Shown here: in pieces, positions 9,744-20,188 of the stretch
Layout of the letters: every line of letters starts with the position of its first letter
Numbering within the stretch: the stretch's first letter is position 1
Assembly (NCBI GenBank): GCA_030770535.1
Contig: JASVEC010000012.1
Location: forward strand, 434,001 to 498,000
Direction of reading: 5' to 3'
Source: Batkoa obscura
Taxonomy: Eukaryota; Entomophthoromycota; Entomophthoromycetes; Entomophthorales; Batkoaceae
DNA length: 64,000 nt
Translations under genes and position numbers: made by a program
The notes under the pieces: generated by a model
Told to the model about the DNA's origin: nothing
Databases searched by the model: none
The model's input: the letters and a program-made list of their open reading frames with translations, nothing else

Positions 9744-11267
9744 TTAAAGGAGACCAGAACGTTTGACTAATAGGTAAAACCCGAAGGCAAGGGTGAACAT
9801 GAAAACCAATATTCCAAAGAACCAATAGTATGATTCGTCATCCTGACCAGGCACGTGTACATTCATACCCCACAGACCAGTGACTACGTTCATAGGCAAA
9901 AGAATAGATGCAATAGCTGTAAGTTTAGCCACAACATCATTGGTACGATTGGACACTTGAGTGAGTTCGATTGAAATCTGTGCCAAATAATTGGAATGCG
10001 CTCTAGCCAATACTTTTTCATAGTGTAGTGAATTTTGAACCATAGTGACTAAATGATCTTGAATATCCCCCAAGTATAATTTAATATCTGAACCATTGGT
10101 GTGTCGGATACGCTCATCACATCGCATAATTAAGGCTTTAATGACATCAGGTTTGGTCGTTAATAACCTTAATAACATAGTCACCCGTTTACGTGCATGC
10201 CCAATTCGCCTTAACATGTCTGATTGCTCATTCTCTTGTAAAATCAAAACCAATTCATCAATCGTATCTACTTCTAACTCAATATGTCTCATCATGGGGG
10301 CGAAGGAATCGGTAATATCATCGATGATCGCATAGTTGATCCAATCGGAAGTAACATTAATAAAATCTTTAAGTTGAGAAATACGTTTTAAAACAGAGTT
10401 AACGTGATACATCGGTTTTGAATGGAAAGTAATAATCCCTTCTTTGAAAACTACGTTGTAAACATTTAACGGATCAAGGTAATTAGGGGAATCTGAGTTT
10501 TGTTCATAAGCTCTAAAACAAACAAAATAATATTGCTTAAATAATTCACACTTTTCACGAATTTCTTCAGTTAAAATATCTTCTACTGTCAATGGGTGGA
10601 TGCGGAAGATACGTGAGATAACCTTCATTTCTGCTTCAGTGGGTGAGGTAACATCCAACCAAAAATCGCCTTGTTTAATAGCATCAACCATTGAGATGCC
10701 TAAACCACCAAACTCCCAAAAATTAGCTACTGAAATAATGCCAGTCATTTTAGAATAAAAAATGAACCTCTTTTCATCATCCACTTCTTGCTTAATTGAA
10801 GGATCGTAATTTTTTGCTCCTGACTCAAAAGTATCAAATAAAAAGGGGGAATAAGAAGTATCACCAGATAATATTTTCTCTAAACTGGTTAAATCGATTC
10901 CCCTCTCATCTTGATCCAATGGGAAACAAACATCTGCTTCTGGGTCCTCATCAAATTCTACCGGTTCTGAAATGATTACTTCTGGTACCGTTAACCTATC
11001 TACAGCCTGAGATGCGGCTTCTCTATCCACTGAACTTTTGCGTCTTATCATATTATAGATTGAATTCTTTCTCCCTCTCCCTTCTTCCTTAATTTCGTTT
11101 CCTTTTTCGTTCTTACTGTTACCGGAATCTGCAGAACCTTTACGTTTCATAAATTGAAATCTGGAAGGCTTTGGTTCGTGTTCGTTATTATTATCACTCA
11201 TTGGGTTACTGTCTTGTTCAATAGGGGAGTCAATTTTATAATAATTGTTGAAAGTTTCTTTTGGCAT
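9744..11267 (-). CDS. CorA-family Mg2+ transporter (Alr1/Mnr2-like)
   Basis: Single 507-residue frame. The N-terminal ~110 residues are charged and serine-rich with basophilic phosphorylation-like sites (RRKSS, RKGS). The CorA cytoplasmic funnel follows (FWLDVTSPTEAEMKVISRIF, IHPLTVEDILTEEIREKCE), then a long helix leading to TM1, which ends in the selectivity signature GMN (~residue 467, GLWGMNVHVPGQD), and TM2 (~residues 482-502). GMN is diagnostic for CorA/Mrs2/Alr magnesium channels; the long hydrophilic N-terminus and lack of an obvious presequence favour an Alr1/Mnr2-type plasma-membrane or vacuolar protein over mitochondrial Mrs2. The upstream region carries an inverted CCAAT near 11325. 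It converges with the RMND5 gene, the two stops only ~250 bp apart. Confidence 0.93.
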   Translation of the reverse strand: MPKETFNNYYKIDSPIEQDSNPMSDNNNEHEPKPSRFQFMKRKGSADSGNSKNEKGNEIKEEGRGRKNSIYNMIRRKSSVDREAASQAVDRLTVPEVIISEPVEFDEDPEADVCFPLDQDERGIDLTSLEKILSGDTSYSPFLFDTFESGAKNYDPSIKQEVDDEKRFIFYSKMTGIISVANFWEFGGLGISMVDAIKQGDFWLDVTSPTEAEMKVISRIFRIHPLTVEDILTEEIREKCELFKQYYFVCFRAYEQNSDSPNYLDPLNVYNVVFKEGIITFHSKPMYHVNSVLKRISQLKDFINVTSDWINYAIIDDITDSFAPMMRHIELEVDTIDELVLILQENEQSDMLRRIGHARKRVTMLLRLLTTKPDVIKALIMRCDERIRHTNGSDIKLYLGDIQDHLVTMVQNSLHYEKVLARAHSNYLAQISIELTQVSNRTNDVVAKLTAIASILLPMNVVTGLWGMNVHVPGQDDESYYWFFGILVFMFTLAFGFYLLVKRSGLL

Positions 11268-12104
11268 AGTTTAAATTGACTAATAGGGCATTGGGTTTTA
11301 TAACTATCTTGAGTTAAAGTTGATAGCCAATAATAGAGTCTAAGTGGGGTAAATAGGAGTAAGAGAGAATGATTTCAATTTCATTTTTATAAGCACAGTC
11401 GTAAAAATTGTGCTTGAATCTAGAAGTTTTAATTTAGATAGACTTTGTCTTTATTTAGTAAAATGAGATCATAATCAATCTATCCCACTACCCCAATTAG
11501 TGATTATTTGGCTAATTTAGCATTCACTAATTTAATTACAATAAATTTAAAGTTATCAGATAAAGTTTAATTTAAAGATCCCGAAGGTATGAAAGTCAAG
11601 TATAAACTATTTAATAGTAGCTTTGGTTATCAAATTAAAGATCTGTTCCCGACCCTTGTTACACAACAACGAATTTTTTAGTTACTCTGGTTTAGTGCAA
11701 TAAAATCTATTTTGCTGTGTTTAAATTATTAAGCCAAATTATAGATCTTAAACAAAAGGGACTCTTGGCCTATTTCACTTATGCCTTATATTTACTCTAA
11801 TGAAGGAAATTTCAGTACACTTTATACACTCAATATTTTATTACCTGATAATAAAAATGATATTGCGCTTATTAGCTAATTATATTCATTATTTAATTTA
11901 TCCTTTAGAATAAAATATTAAATTAAAAAATGACTGTTTTTTTTAAACCAAAGAGTTGAGGTTGTTTAAGGTATGTTAAGAATACACTTTAAAAAGGATC
12001 TTTGCAAGATTTCTTTAAGTTTCTTGTAACATTTTAAAAAAACGATTGTATGATTACAAGCTAATTTTTAATCAGGTTTAAAAGTGTGACTTTGAAAATA
12101 AATA

Positions 12105-12204
12105 TGAGGATGTATTTTTTTGTTTAAGAATTTTACTAACAATCTTTTCGCTCAAATAGCGCTTAAAAATGGAAAAAATAATGAAACCAAAAAAAACATC
12201 CTCA
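12105..12204 (+). mobile_element. Miniature TIR element (family A), copy 4 - reference copy
   Basis: A well-preserved 100-bp copy flanked by TA. Left end TGAGGATGTATTTTTTTG, then AAGAATTTTACTAACAATCT, a palindromic core CGCTCAAATAGCGC, then AAAATGGAAAAAATAATGAA, then CCAAAAAAAACATCCTCA. The two ends are inverted (TGRGGATGT...ACATCCYCA) while the inner arms differ, so orientation can be scored; 'forward' means the TACTAACAATC arm comes first. No open frame: non-autonomous. Confidence 0.9.
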
Positions 12205-12412
12205 TATAATCTTTTACCATACCATAAATAGCTAATTTTTTATTTAATTTGATTAAGATCTTTTTAATTAAATCAATGCCAAATATGTAAACTACTACTG
12301 TTTTATAAATTATATTCTTTGTAAACGTAATAATATATGTATGAAGCGTTGTATCATTATTGACGCTTTTACGAAATTAAATATATATAAAATACTAGTT
12401 TTATTTCAAATA

Positions 12413-12444
12413 AAGAAAATAATGAAACCAAAAAAACACCCCCA
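12413..12444 (+). mobile_element. Family A fragment (right end only)
   Basis: AAAATAATGAAACC plus an A-run and CACCCCCATA match the right third of the family A element; the left part is missing. About 210 bp downstream of copy 4. Confidence 0.7.
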
Positions 12445-12769
12445 TATAATATAACTAATAGTGACATTTTAAAAATTAAATTGTTTCTAAAAATTTAAAA
12501 ACTTGAATAAAAAGCCTAAAATGTAAAGATGAAGAATATCACGAAAAAGTGATAATTTCGAAGCTACAAAACATACTTTTATATTTTATTGTAAGTTATT
12601 TCATATCATTCAATCTAATAATGATATTACATTAAATTTATACCAAGAATATTAACTAAAAATCAATTTCATTAATATGAAATATTTAACGTATTTATCA
12701 TCTGATATTTTAATTCTCGGAATAAAACTAAACGTAACATATACTTATATCAGTATAAAGACCAAAAGT

Positions 12770-14611
12770 TTACTGCGTGAGTTCAATGCTAAACTGGTCA
12801 ATAACTCCTTTAAATGGGGAACTCAATAACAATGGATCAATTTCATTCAAATTAACATTAGCATGTGCAAAGATTTGAACGGTACCCATAAACTCCCCAT
12901 ACCCATTTTGCCATATGTGTAAGTTATCATAACGGTCAATAAAGGGTAATGAAACAACCTGAAAATTTTAATAAAAAATTAATAGAGAACATTATTAAAT
13001 TACATCATTCAAAGCCTTTTTTACTGGTGATTGTAAAAAGGAAGGTAGGGTATGCATTAAAATCATTGAAATTCTTATTGAAAGGGGAGTGGTAAGATAT
13101 AAAAGCACTATGGCTTGCATGAGTGAGATCATTGAATCAAAAAATTCTGGGTGAAATCTGTAAATTAAATTAATGAATGCTATACAATAAAGAAATTGAT
13201 TTACCCAAAAGTGTTATTGGTTAAAAGACAAAGACTACACACCGAAAAAAATAAAGATGAAGCTATAAAGGAGTTGATGGACTTTAAATGCTTAATCGAG
13301 GTTGATTTGTTTTTTTGGAATCGAACTATAAATATTGATAAAATATTGGTTTATAACTATATTAAATTTACGTTGAGTAAAAAACCCATGTGTTCTATAA
13401 GGAAACATAGTAGCAAGATATACGAAAATATTAATAATAACAGGGATGCAAAGATAATAGCTATAAGACAAATAAAAAAATAAACTTATGAATAAATAAG
13501 AAAATTACCCATAACCGAGGAACAAAGTGCTTGGATTAATAGAATGGTCAAACTCTCCCAAAAGTAAGGTCTCAAGTCCTTCCTTAATCATGTTTATGGA
13601 TGCAAATAATCCGTAAATTACAGTAACAAAATTAACTACAATTTCAAATCGCTTTAAACTAGTCATATATATAAGAAAAAGTATAAATACAAAAAATAAA
13701 AATGTACCCATAAGGATATACATTCGAGCTATCACTGATACTAGGTTCAACCGTTAGCTTTGCTAAAAGTGAGTTTGCAAGCCCTAAACTATCAAAGATA
13801 GTCACATAGCCAATACCAGCAAGGGCTTTAAAAAACATAACTATTGTAGCTTTAAATAAAAAAACAATTTACCTAAACTTTCCACAAAAATTGATGAAGT
13901 AAGAATAAAGAAACCTAATAATGTCTGGAATATAGTAAACTGAAGTAATCTTTTGCAGTGGTTAGATTGATGGGAACCAATTCGCATTATAAGTTGATAA
14001 AAACTTAATTTATCTCGAAATGCTTCATTAAAACTTGGTAATTTTAATATTTGTCCATCAAAGGAATCTAAAATATGCCCATTCCCTGAATGATCATGGT
14101 CATGTTTATGGCTATGTCCGTGACTGTGGTCATGATCATGATTATGTTCGTGATTATGGTCATGATTATGGTTATGTTCGTGGCTGTGGTCATGTTTATG
14201 ATCGTGACTATGATCATGGCTATGGTTATGAGCACTATGGATATGACTGTGACTGTGACTGTGACTATGACCGTTGTCACCATTGTGGCCATTATGAGCG
14301 TTTAATGAAGCTCCATGAGAGTGATTATGTGAAACACCGTTTTTTTTATGATTATTTAAAGGGCCTTCACTATTTAATTTTGCCATATTTTCATGATTTT
14401 TTGTTTCCAACCCATTTTTACTATTTGATTCTAATTAATAGGAGTTAAAGTATTCGTTTATATTAAGTTACTTATTTTTAAACGAAGAATTTGAGCGAGA
14501 TGAGGCATTAGATAAACTCTTTGCACTCTTTGGATAATACATCATGGAGTCATCATCATAACTTGATTTATTTTTTGTCTTTGTTGAACTGTCAAAACTT
14601 TCTTGAGTCAT
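12770..14611 (-). CDS. Zrg17/ZnT6-like cation diffusion facilitator with His-rich loop
   Basis: Eight exons inferred from the minus strand, about 509 residues. Exon 1 starts at 14611 (MTQESFDSSTKTKNKSSYDD); its intron ends just before the KNGLETKNHEN segment. Next comes a large His/Asp/Gly-rich region (HDHSHDHKHDHSHEHNHNHD and similar, plus strand 14080-14330), then membrane segments. The CDF landmark DSLGLANSLLA, YPYGLKRFEIVVNF and IKEGLETLLL is regenerated only when the intron at 13659-13707 is removed. Later exons carry FHPEFFDSMISLMQAIVLLY, LSIRISMIL and a C-terminal domain (IDRYDNLHIWQNGYGEFMGT). In family terms TM2 carries DSLGL rather than HxxxD, as in the non-transporting partners Zrg17 and ZnT6, which pair with Msc2/ZnT5 to load zinc into ER/Golgi. 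The middle exon borders (13160-13500) are the least certain. Divergent from the PP6 gene. Confidence 0.8.
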
Positions 14612-14947
14612 GGTATTATAGTTCCTCACTTCGAAATAAAAAGTTGAATTGACTAAATTTGGAATGCTAGAAAAAATATTAGTGTTTCTACTGCCAATTA
14701 ATCGACTTAATTATTCACCACTAGCTTTACTTTGATTGGTAGTTTATTTTCTGTTTTTAGCCACAATCATTAAGCTTTTGATCTTGAAGTATAAGCTTAA
14801 TTGGACCAAGAAATTAAGGTGATGATTGGCTTAGATTTATTATGAAGTTACAGTTGAAATTTAAAAAAAATAAAGAGCATTTTAGTTAGACTGCATATAA
14901 TAATCAACCCTAGTTAATTTAAAAAACAAATATACAATAGAATAACT
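14612..14947. promoter_or_regulatory. Divergent promoter between zinc transporter and PP6 phosphatase
   Basis: These 336 bp separate two oppositely transcribed start codons and must hold both promoters. ATTGG (inverted CCAAT) motifs occur at about 14736 and 14825. No other recognisable site. Confidence 0.5.
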
Positions 14948-16220
14948 ATGGCTGGACCCGATCAATGGATTGAAACTTTAAGAAAATGTCAATACTTGTC
15001 AGAAAATGAGATGAAAAAACTATGTGAGATGGTAAATTATAAAAACAAGAAACTTTTTAAGAATAGGCACTAAGCTAGGGGTAATTTATAGGTAAAAGAA
15101 CTGTTAATGGAAGAAAGTAATGTTCAGCCTGTATCTTCACCTGTAACTGTTTGCGGTGATATTCACGGTCAGTTTTATGACCTTTTGAAGCTTTTTAAAG
15201 TTGGTGGTGAAGTGCCAGATACTAATTATATTTTTATGGTAACTTTTTGATTTAAATCTAGAATTTAATTAAATTTTTAAAATAGGGAGATTTTGTCGAT
15301 AGAGGGTACTACAGTTTAGAGACTTTTAGTTTATTGATGGCTTTAAAAGCACGGTAAGCTTACTATTTTTTGTTAGCTTTTTAGTGTTTATACTTTGTAT
15401 AGTTACCCTTCAAAAATTACACTTTTAAGAGGAAATCATGAAAGTAGACAAATAACTCAGGTTTATGGATTCTATGGTAAATATATTTTTAAGAAGAAGA
15501 ATAAACACCTGATTATTCTTAGAGGAGTGTCATAATAAATATGGAAATGCAAATGTATGGAAAGCTTGTTGTCAAGTTTTTGATTATTTAGGTTTAGCAG
15601 CGGTAAATTATTATTTTAAATAAAAATCAGTAAACTAAGTAAAATATTAGATTGTTGATGGAAGAATTTTATGCGTCCATGGCGGGTTATCACCACATAT
15701 TCGAACTTTAGATCAAATTCGAACTATTCAACGTTGTCAGGAGATTCCTCATGATGGCGCTTTTTGTGGTAATAATAATTATTAAAGAATAATAGACTAT
15801 ATTAATATTTTAAAAGACTTAATGTGGTCAGATCCAGATCATGTTTCTAGTTGGGCAGTATCACCAAGAGGTGCAGGATGGCTATTTGGAGGTCAAGTTA
15901 CAAATGAAGTAAATGAATAGTAAAATTTAAAAAACAAAATACTTATGATTTAAAAGTTCAATCATGTTAATGGACTTGAACTTATAGCACGAGCCCATCA
16001 ACTTGTTCAAGAAGGATATAAATTCATGTTTGATGATAAAAATTTAGTTACTGTATGGTCAGCACCAAACTACTGTTATCGATGTGGGAATGTAGCGTCT
16101 ATTATGAAAATAAGTGAAAATGAAAAGGTGGACGATTCTTCTTTTATGATTTTCCAAGCTGTGCCTGATAATGAACGTACGGTGCCTAATCGCTCTGCTT
16201 CTAACAATTATTTCTTGTAA
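14948..16220 (+). CDS. PP6/Sit4-type serine/threonine phosphatase catalytic subunit
   Basis: Eight exons with seven introns of about 45-60 nt (first intron 15032-15091); coding ends at 16220. The spliced product is about 310 residues and covers a whole PPP catalytic domain: [87 protein letters not shown], and the C-terminal tail ending YFL. The metal- and phosphate-binding residues (GDIHG, GDFVDRG, GNHE, RAH) are all present. The residues around [11 protein letters not shown] and RGAGWLFG, and the PNYCYRCGN segment, place it with PP6/Sit4 rather than PP2A or PP1. Sit4 acts in TOR signalling, G1/S progression and ER-Golgi traffic. A Rheb GTPase, an upstream TOR activator in other eukaryotes, is encoded 21 kb away. 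Confidence 0.93.
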
Positions 16221-17436
16221 AGATTAGAAGAACTATTTTTGATTAATAATTGTATTGAATGTACTGAGATAAGTTTAGCTATTGGAAATTGTTAACGTTT
16301 ATAGGATTAATATGCATAATTTTTTTAATTTTGATTTATTTTGACATGCAACTACCATTTTAAACATTAAAAATTTTAGTTTCAATTGAATTGTTAAAGA
16401 CAAATTTCAAAAATTATTTAACTATTTATAATTAATGTGTATGATTTTGATAGAACTGTATAGCTTGAACAGAAATATGGTATTTGTTTAAACGTTAATA
16501 TAAAGCGTTTTAGATCATGTATTACTTACTACATAAAGTACATAGTACTTTTAAATAATTTTCGCTAACTTTCAATATTCCTTTTGTTTGAGTTAATTTT
16601 AATTCCAAAGCAAAAAGCCTTTTCTAATTTGTTATACTAATAAAATAGCACTATGAAATATTTCAATTACAGATTAGTGCAACTTACATGGCAATTTACT
16701 ACTAAAATAGTATAGATAAATAAATTAATAGGATAGAAAAGTTTTATTTCAAAAAATAATTGAGTTTATTCTACAATCCACCTACAGAGTGGCTATAGTG
16801 TAAAGTAACATTTTTAAAGCTTGATAAAAAAAATCATTAAAAGTCATTAAATAAAATAAAAACTCTAAAAAAATCAACATGAATATAAAAACATATTATT
16901 TATTTTGAATTAATATATTGTAAACTGGTTATGTTATTAATATTGAAACAATAGGGGTTGCAAAAAATCTTGCCAAGCTTTTTGGCCAAAAATTAAAATT
17001 ATATAGTTTACATATCTTATATTTAAACATTTTGGTCTAAAAATTTAAAGTAAAAGGCGCGATATGATAGCTTAGTATGTAGTATATATTAGATAAATAA
17101 AATTACTCTTTTAATATTAAACTTTATTTATTTATTTATTTATTTATTTTACTTATAGGATGATTTTTGATTTTTCTGCCCCTTATAATTTTTAGTAACT
17201 TTACTATTTTTTCGCCTTCTTTCATTATTTTTTTATAAGGCCTTTGAGGTTACTACTTTAAACTAAAATCACCCTGTATCTAAAATAATAGTATGGCTTT
17301 AGTGCTATTTATTTAAAACTCTAAACATAATGATACTATACATATTACCTAATAATGTTATTTTAAATAAAATTTAAATGTGGCTTTATTTGAAAAATTA
17401 AGTGGCAGGATATTTAGCAGTAAGATATGTAGCTCT
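16221..17436. other. Intergenic, 1.2 kb, convergent gene ends
   Basis: Lies between the 3' ends of the phosphatase and Hsp20 genes. Contains a (TTTA)n microsatellite at about 17123-17150. No gene or known repeat seen. Confidence 0.55.
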
Positions 17437-17883
17437 TTATTCAATTATGATTGCACGTTGTTGATGCTCCTTATTTACATCCCTTGGTACCTTAACCTCT
17501 AACAAACCATTGTTGAAGCTAGCTTTAATATCATCAGTTTTAGAATTTATTGGAATATTAAAGCTACGAGTAAAGCTTCCATAACTACGTTCACTATAGC
17601 TTACAGTCCCCCCCTGGTAGTTCTTATCTCGTTTACTCTCTCCAGCAATTACTAAACGACGATGGTCGTCTGAAACGTTAACATGGATATCATTCTTATC
17701 AAACCCTGCAAGTTCTGCTTGAACTACTGTTTCGTCCTCTTTGCGAATCACTTCTACTTTGGGGCTAACAGAATAATCTGAAGTATCGCTAAGAGAGGGA
17801 TCATAGCTAAGTGGGTGGTGGTGTGGATAGCCAATTCTTGAATCAAAAGGTAAGGAACCTCCAAAATAGTGACTTAAAGACAT
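17437..17883 (-). CDS. Small heat shock protein (Hsp20, alpha-crystallin domain)
   Basis: Single-exon 148-residue protein. A short N-terminal arm (MSLSHYFGGSLPFDSRIGYP) precedes an alpha-crystallin domain from ~residue 38 to the end: VEVIRKEDETVVQAELAGFD, KNDIHVNVSDDHRRLVIAGE, SYGSFTRSFNIPINSKTDDI, and the diagnostic tail FNNGLLEVKVPRDV. The IxI-like C-terminal element AIIIE, used for oligomer assembly, is present. It acts as an ATP-independent holdase chaperone for unfolding proteins. Intron absence is common for heat-inducible genes and contrasts with intron-rich neighbours. No clean three-unit heat shock element was found in the ~400 bp upstream. Confidence 0.95.
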   Translation of the reverse strand: MSLSHYFGGSLPFDSRIGYPHHHPLSYDPSLSDTSDYSVSPKVEVIRKEDETVVQAELAGFDKNDIHVNVSDDHRRLVIAGESKRDKNYQGGTVSYSERSYGSFTRSFNIPINSKTDDIKASFNNGLLEVKVPRDVNKEHQQRAIIIE

Positions 17884-20188
17884 TTTGTATTTTTTTTAAT
17901 CAATTCTTAATGAATAAAGTTTAGATAAATCAAGGTTCATATACTTTTTTTGGATACTTAGTTCATTGCTAAGTACCTCAGTCTGTTTTGTAGATAAAGC
18001 TCAAGTCGTCTCTTTTACTTTATAATAGTAGCTAATACATTGAACTAAATTTGAAACAATGTTTGCATTATTTTCTGATACCTACAGCATTTTTACTTTA
18101 TTTTAGAAATTATCAACATTAAATGCAAAATTGTCATAATTATAACTAATCAATTGATTTAAAGAAAATAAATAAAACAATTGGCTTAGTTGCTTGTTCT
18201 TTTTAAAAAGAAGTTCATTGTGACGTAGATTTTAGAATTTTGAGTTATTTACTATTTATAACTGAGCTATTATTAAACGTTACAACAATAGTTCAGTTCG
18301 TTTAATTTAGGTATATTACTATGAAATCTATAAAGAAATAAATTCAATATCAATGAGCAGAAGTTTAAAGCACATGCTTGTTAAGGGAATAACAAAGAGG
18401 TTTAGTTGTAAATTTGGGCAAGGTTTTGATTTTTCAGTACTTTAAATACATTATTTACAGCTTAAACTAGAGTGATTTTTATATGTAAAAATAAAAAACT
18501 ACTGGGGATCAAGTAGCTTGTTCTGAATAAGGATTATGTATTTTTGTTAGTAATGATTGCATTAGAAGTTGGGTGTTCTAAGGAGGAAAAAGTAAAAAAG
18601 TGATGGTTTTTTGTAAAATTGTCTGAATTCATTCACAGTTTACTGGTTAAAATTACCAAAGAAGGCTTTAATCAATGAGTGAGGGAAAGAGTCTCTTGTA
18701 AATGATATGGGTGATAGACAGAAGGAAAATTCAGTGAAGACGAGAGAGTGTTTTTATATATATAGTTATGTTCTATTCTTGAAATAAGATTACCTTATAT
18801 TTTTCAAATTTAAAACCTCAAGCCATCATAGCGCAGTTTAATAATGTTCAAACCCTTTCATATTTCATTAAGATGCCCAAGAAATTATAAATCAACATTG
18901 ATTAAACTAATATTTTATTTTTTTATTCTTTTTATTGAATTAGTTTAATTATATTAGTATGAACTATGTAACATGAAGTTTATAGTTATCAAATTGCGCA
19001 TTTGAATGAAAGCGTCAATAATATATCGGTAGTATAATAGATATCAAAATTTAATTTGTTAAAATGAACATAAGTGATGTTTTATTTTTACTCATAAAAT
19101 TGAGATTAGAATCTAACTATTTAAGTCAGTGAAATAATAGAAATCCCGCTCTAAATATAAAGAATAGCTATTCGATAGCAACTTAAATCGTTGTTTCAAT
19201 CAAAGGTTTTGTAGAGAAATTATAGCTATAATAAATATAACTAATAGGGTTTAGTGCATATGGTTTTTTGATTTTTTAAATTTTAACTAATGTTTTTATA
19301 AATATTTTGGATTCTTTTAGTCATATATAGAGTTAAATTGATTATGAAAAATCTCAATATAGTTAAAAATAGAATAGAAGCGTATGCAATATAACTGTGG
19401 GCCCATAATAATAGAAGCATAAGTACAAAGAGTAATAATAATGATACATACTTTTGTGGATAATAAACCAGAAATAATCAAATATAGTAAAATAAAAAAT
19501 CTGCTACGTATTTTTTATCAAATATAGTCAAGTAAAAATCTAACAACAAGCTTAGTGATGAAGATTAAAATAGCCTACTTTACAATAAACAATCAACTAA
19601 AATGTTCAGTAATATTTGATGCTTTAACTTTTATCAAAAGATCATACTTTAAAATAACACCAATTAATAGAACTGAGATAGGCTCTTGAAGGTAATTATT
19701 AGATACAAATGTTATTATCTCAATGTTTTTATACAAAAAAGAACCAAATACTATTAATGTTTACTAAACCCAGGCTTCGTGTAATCAATACTCGTTTTTA
19801 ATTCATAATCAAGAATTAAAAGTAATAAATAACAATAAAGCCAAGGAATGGTAGCTTCAAATACTTCGCAGTTAAATATAATACTAATAGAAAGTGAAAA
19901 TAAGGATGACATAACACTAGAAATGATTTTATAATACTTAAATTATAATTAGTAATATTATAAAATAGCAAATAAATGAACAAAAAGCTTTAAAATTAAT
20001 TACTTTACATGTCACCAATTTCTTGAGAATAAAAAAACACCAATCTCGTTTTAAGAACTCAAATATATATGAATCAATTAAAAATGGGATTGTTGATTTT
20101 TTTTACAAATTAAACCGGTTTATGAAGAATGTCAATACAAAAAACTATAAAAGAACTACATTGCTTTTATTTCTTTTATTATCTTATA
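17884..20188. other. Intergenic, 2.3 kb
   Basis: Divergent space between the Hsp20 and lipase genes. A short inverted repeat (TTAAACTAAT / ATTAGTTTAA) lies at about 18902-18950. A TATAAAAG box at 20146-20153 belongs to the lipase promoter. No gene, tRNA or known repeat could be supported. Confidence 0.5.
20146..20153 (+). promoter_or_regulatory. TATA box of the lipase gene
   Basis: TATAAAAG about 36 bp before the ATG at 20189 and downstream of an in-frame ATG at 20129. If it is the working TATA box, transcription would begin after 20129 and translation at 20189. Confidence 0.5.

Larger units (their letters stand above)
11268..12769. other. Intergenic, 1.5 kb, with miniature elements
   Basis: Contains the CorA-gene promoter side, a full miniature element at 12105-12204 and a right-end fragment at 12413-12444. 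No coding potential recognised in the rest. Confidence 0.55.

Noticed and set aside
13196-13483. Plus-strand frame of 95 codons
   Set aside because: It lies opposite the inferred middle exons and introns of the zinc transporter gene and has no recognisable features.
14035-14448. Open frames on both strands overlapping the His-rich region
   Set aside because: CAT/GAT repeats leave several frames open at once; only the minus frame continues through splice sites into CDF membrane segments.
17884-18300. Possible heat shock element upstream of Hsp20
   Set aside because: Only isolated GAA/TTC units with wrong spacing (such as GAAGTTC near 18211); no three-unit alternating array.
18826-18870. tRNA-like pieces (AGCGCAGTTTA and GTTCAAACCC)
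   Set aside because: They resemble D-loop and T-loop boxes but lie only ~20 bp apart, with no room for an anticodon arm and no matching acceptor stem.
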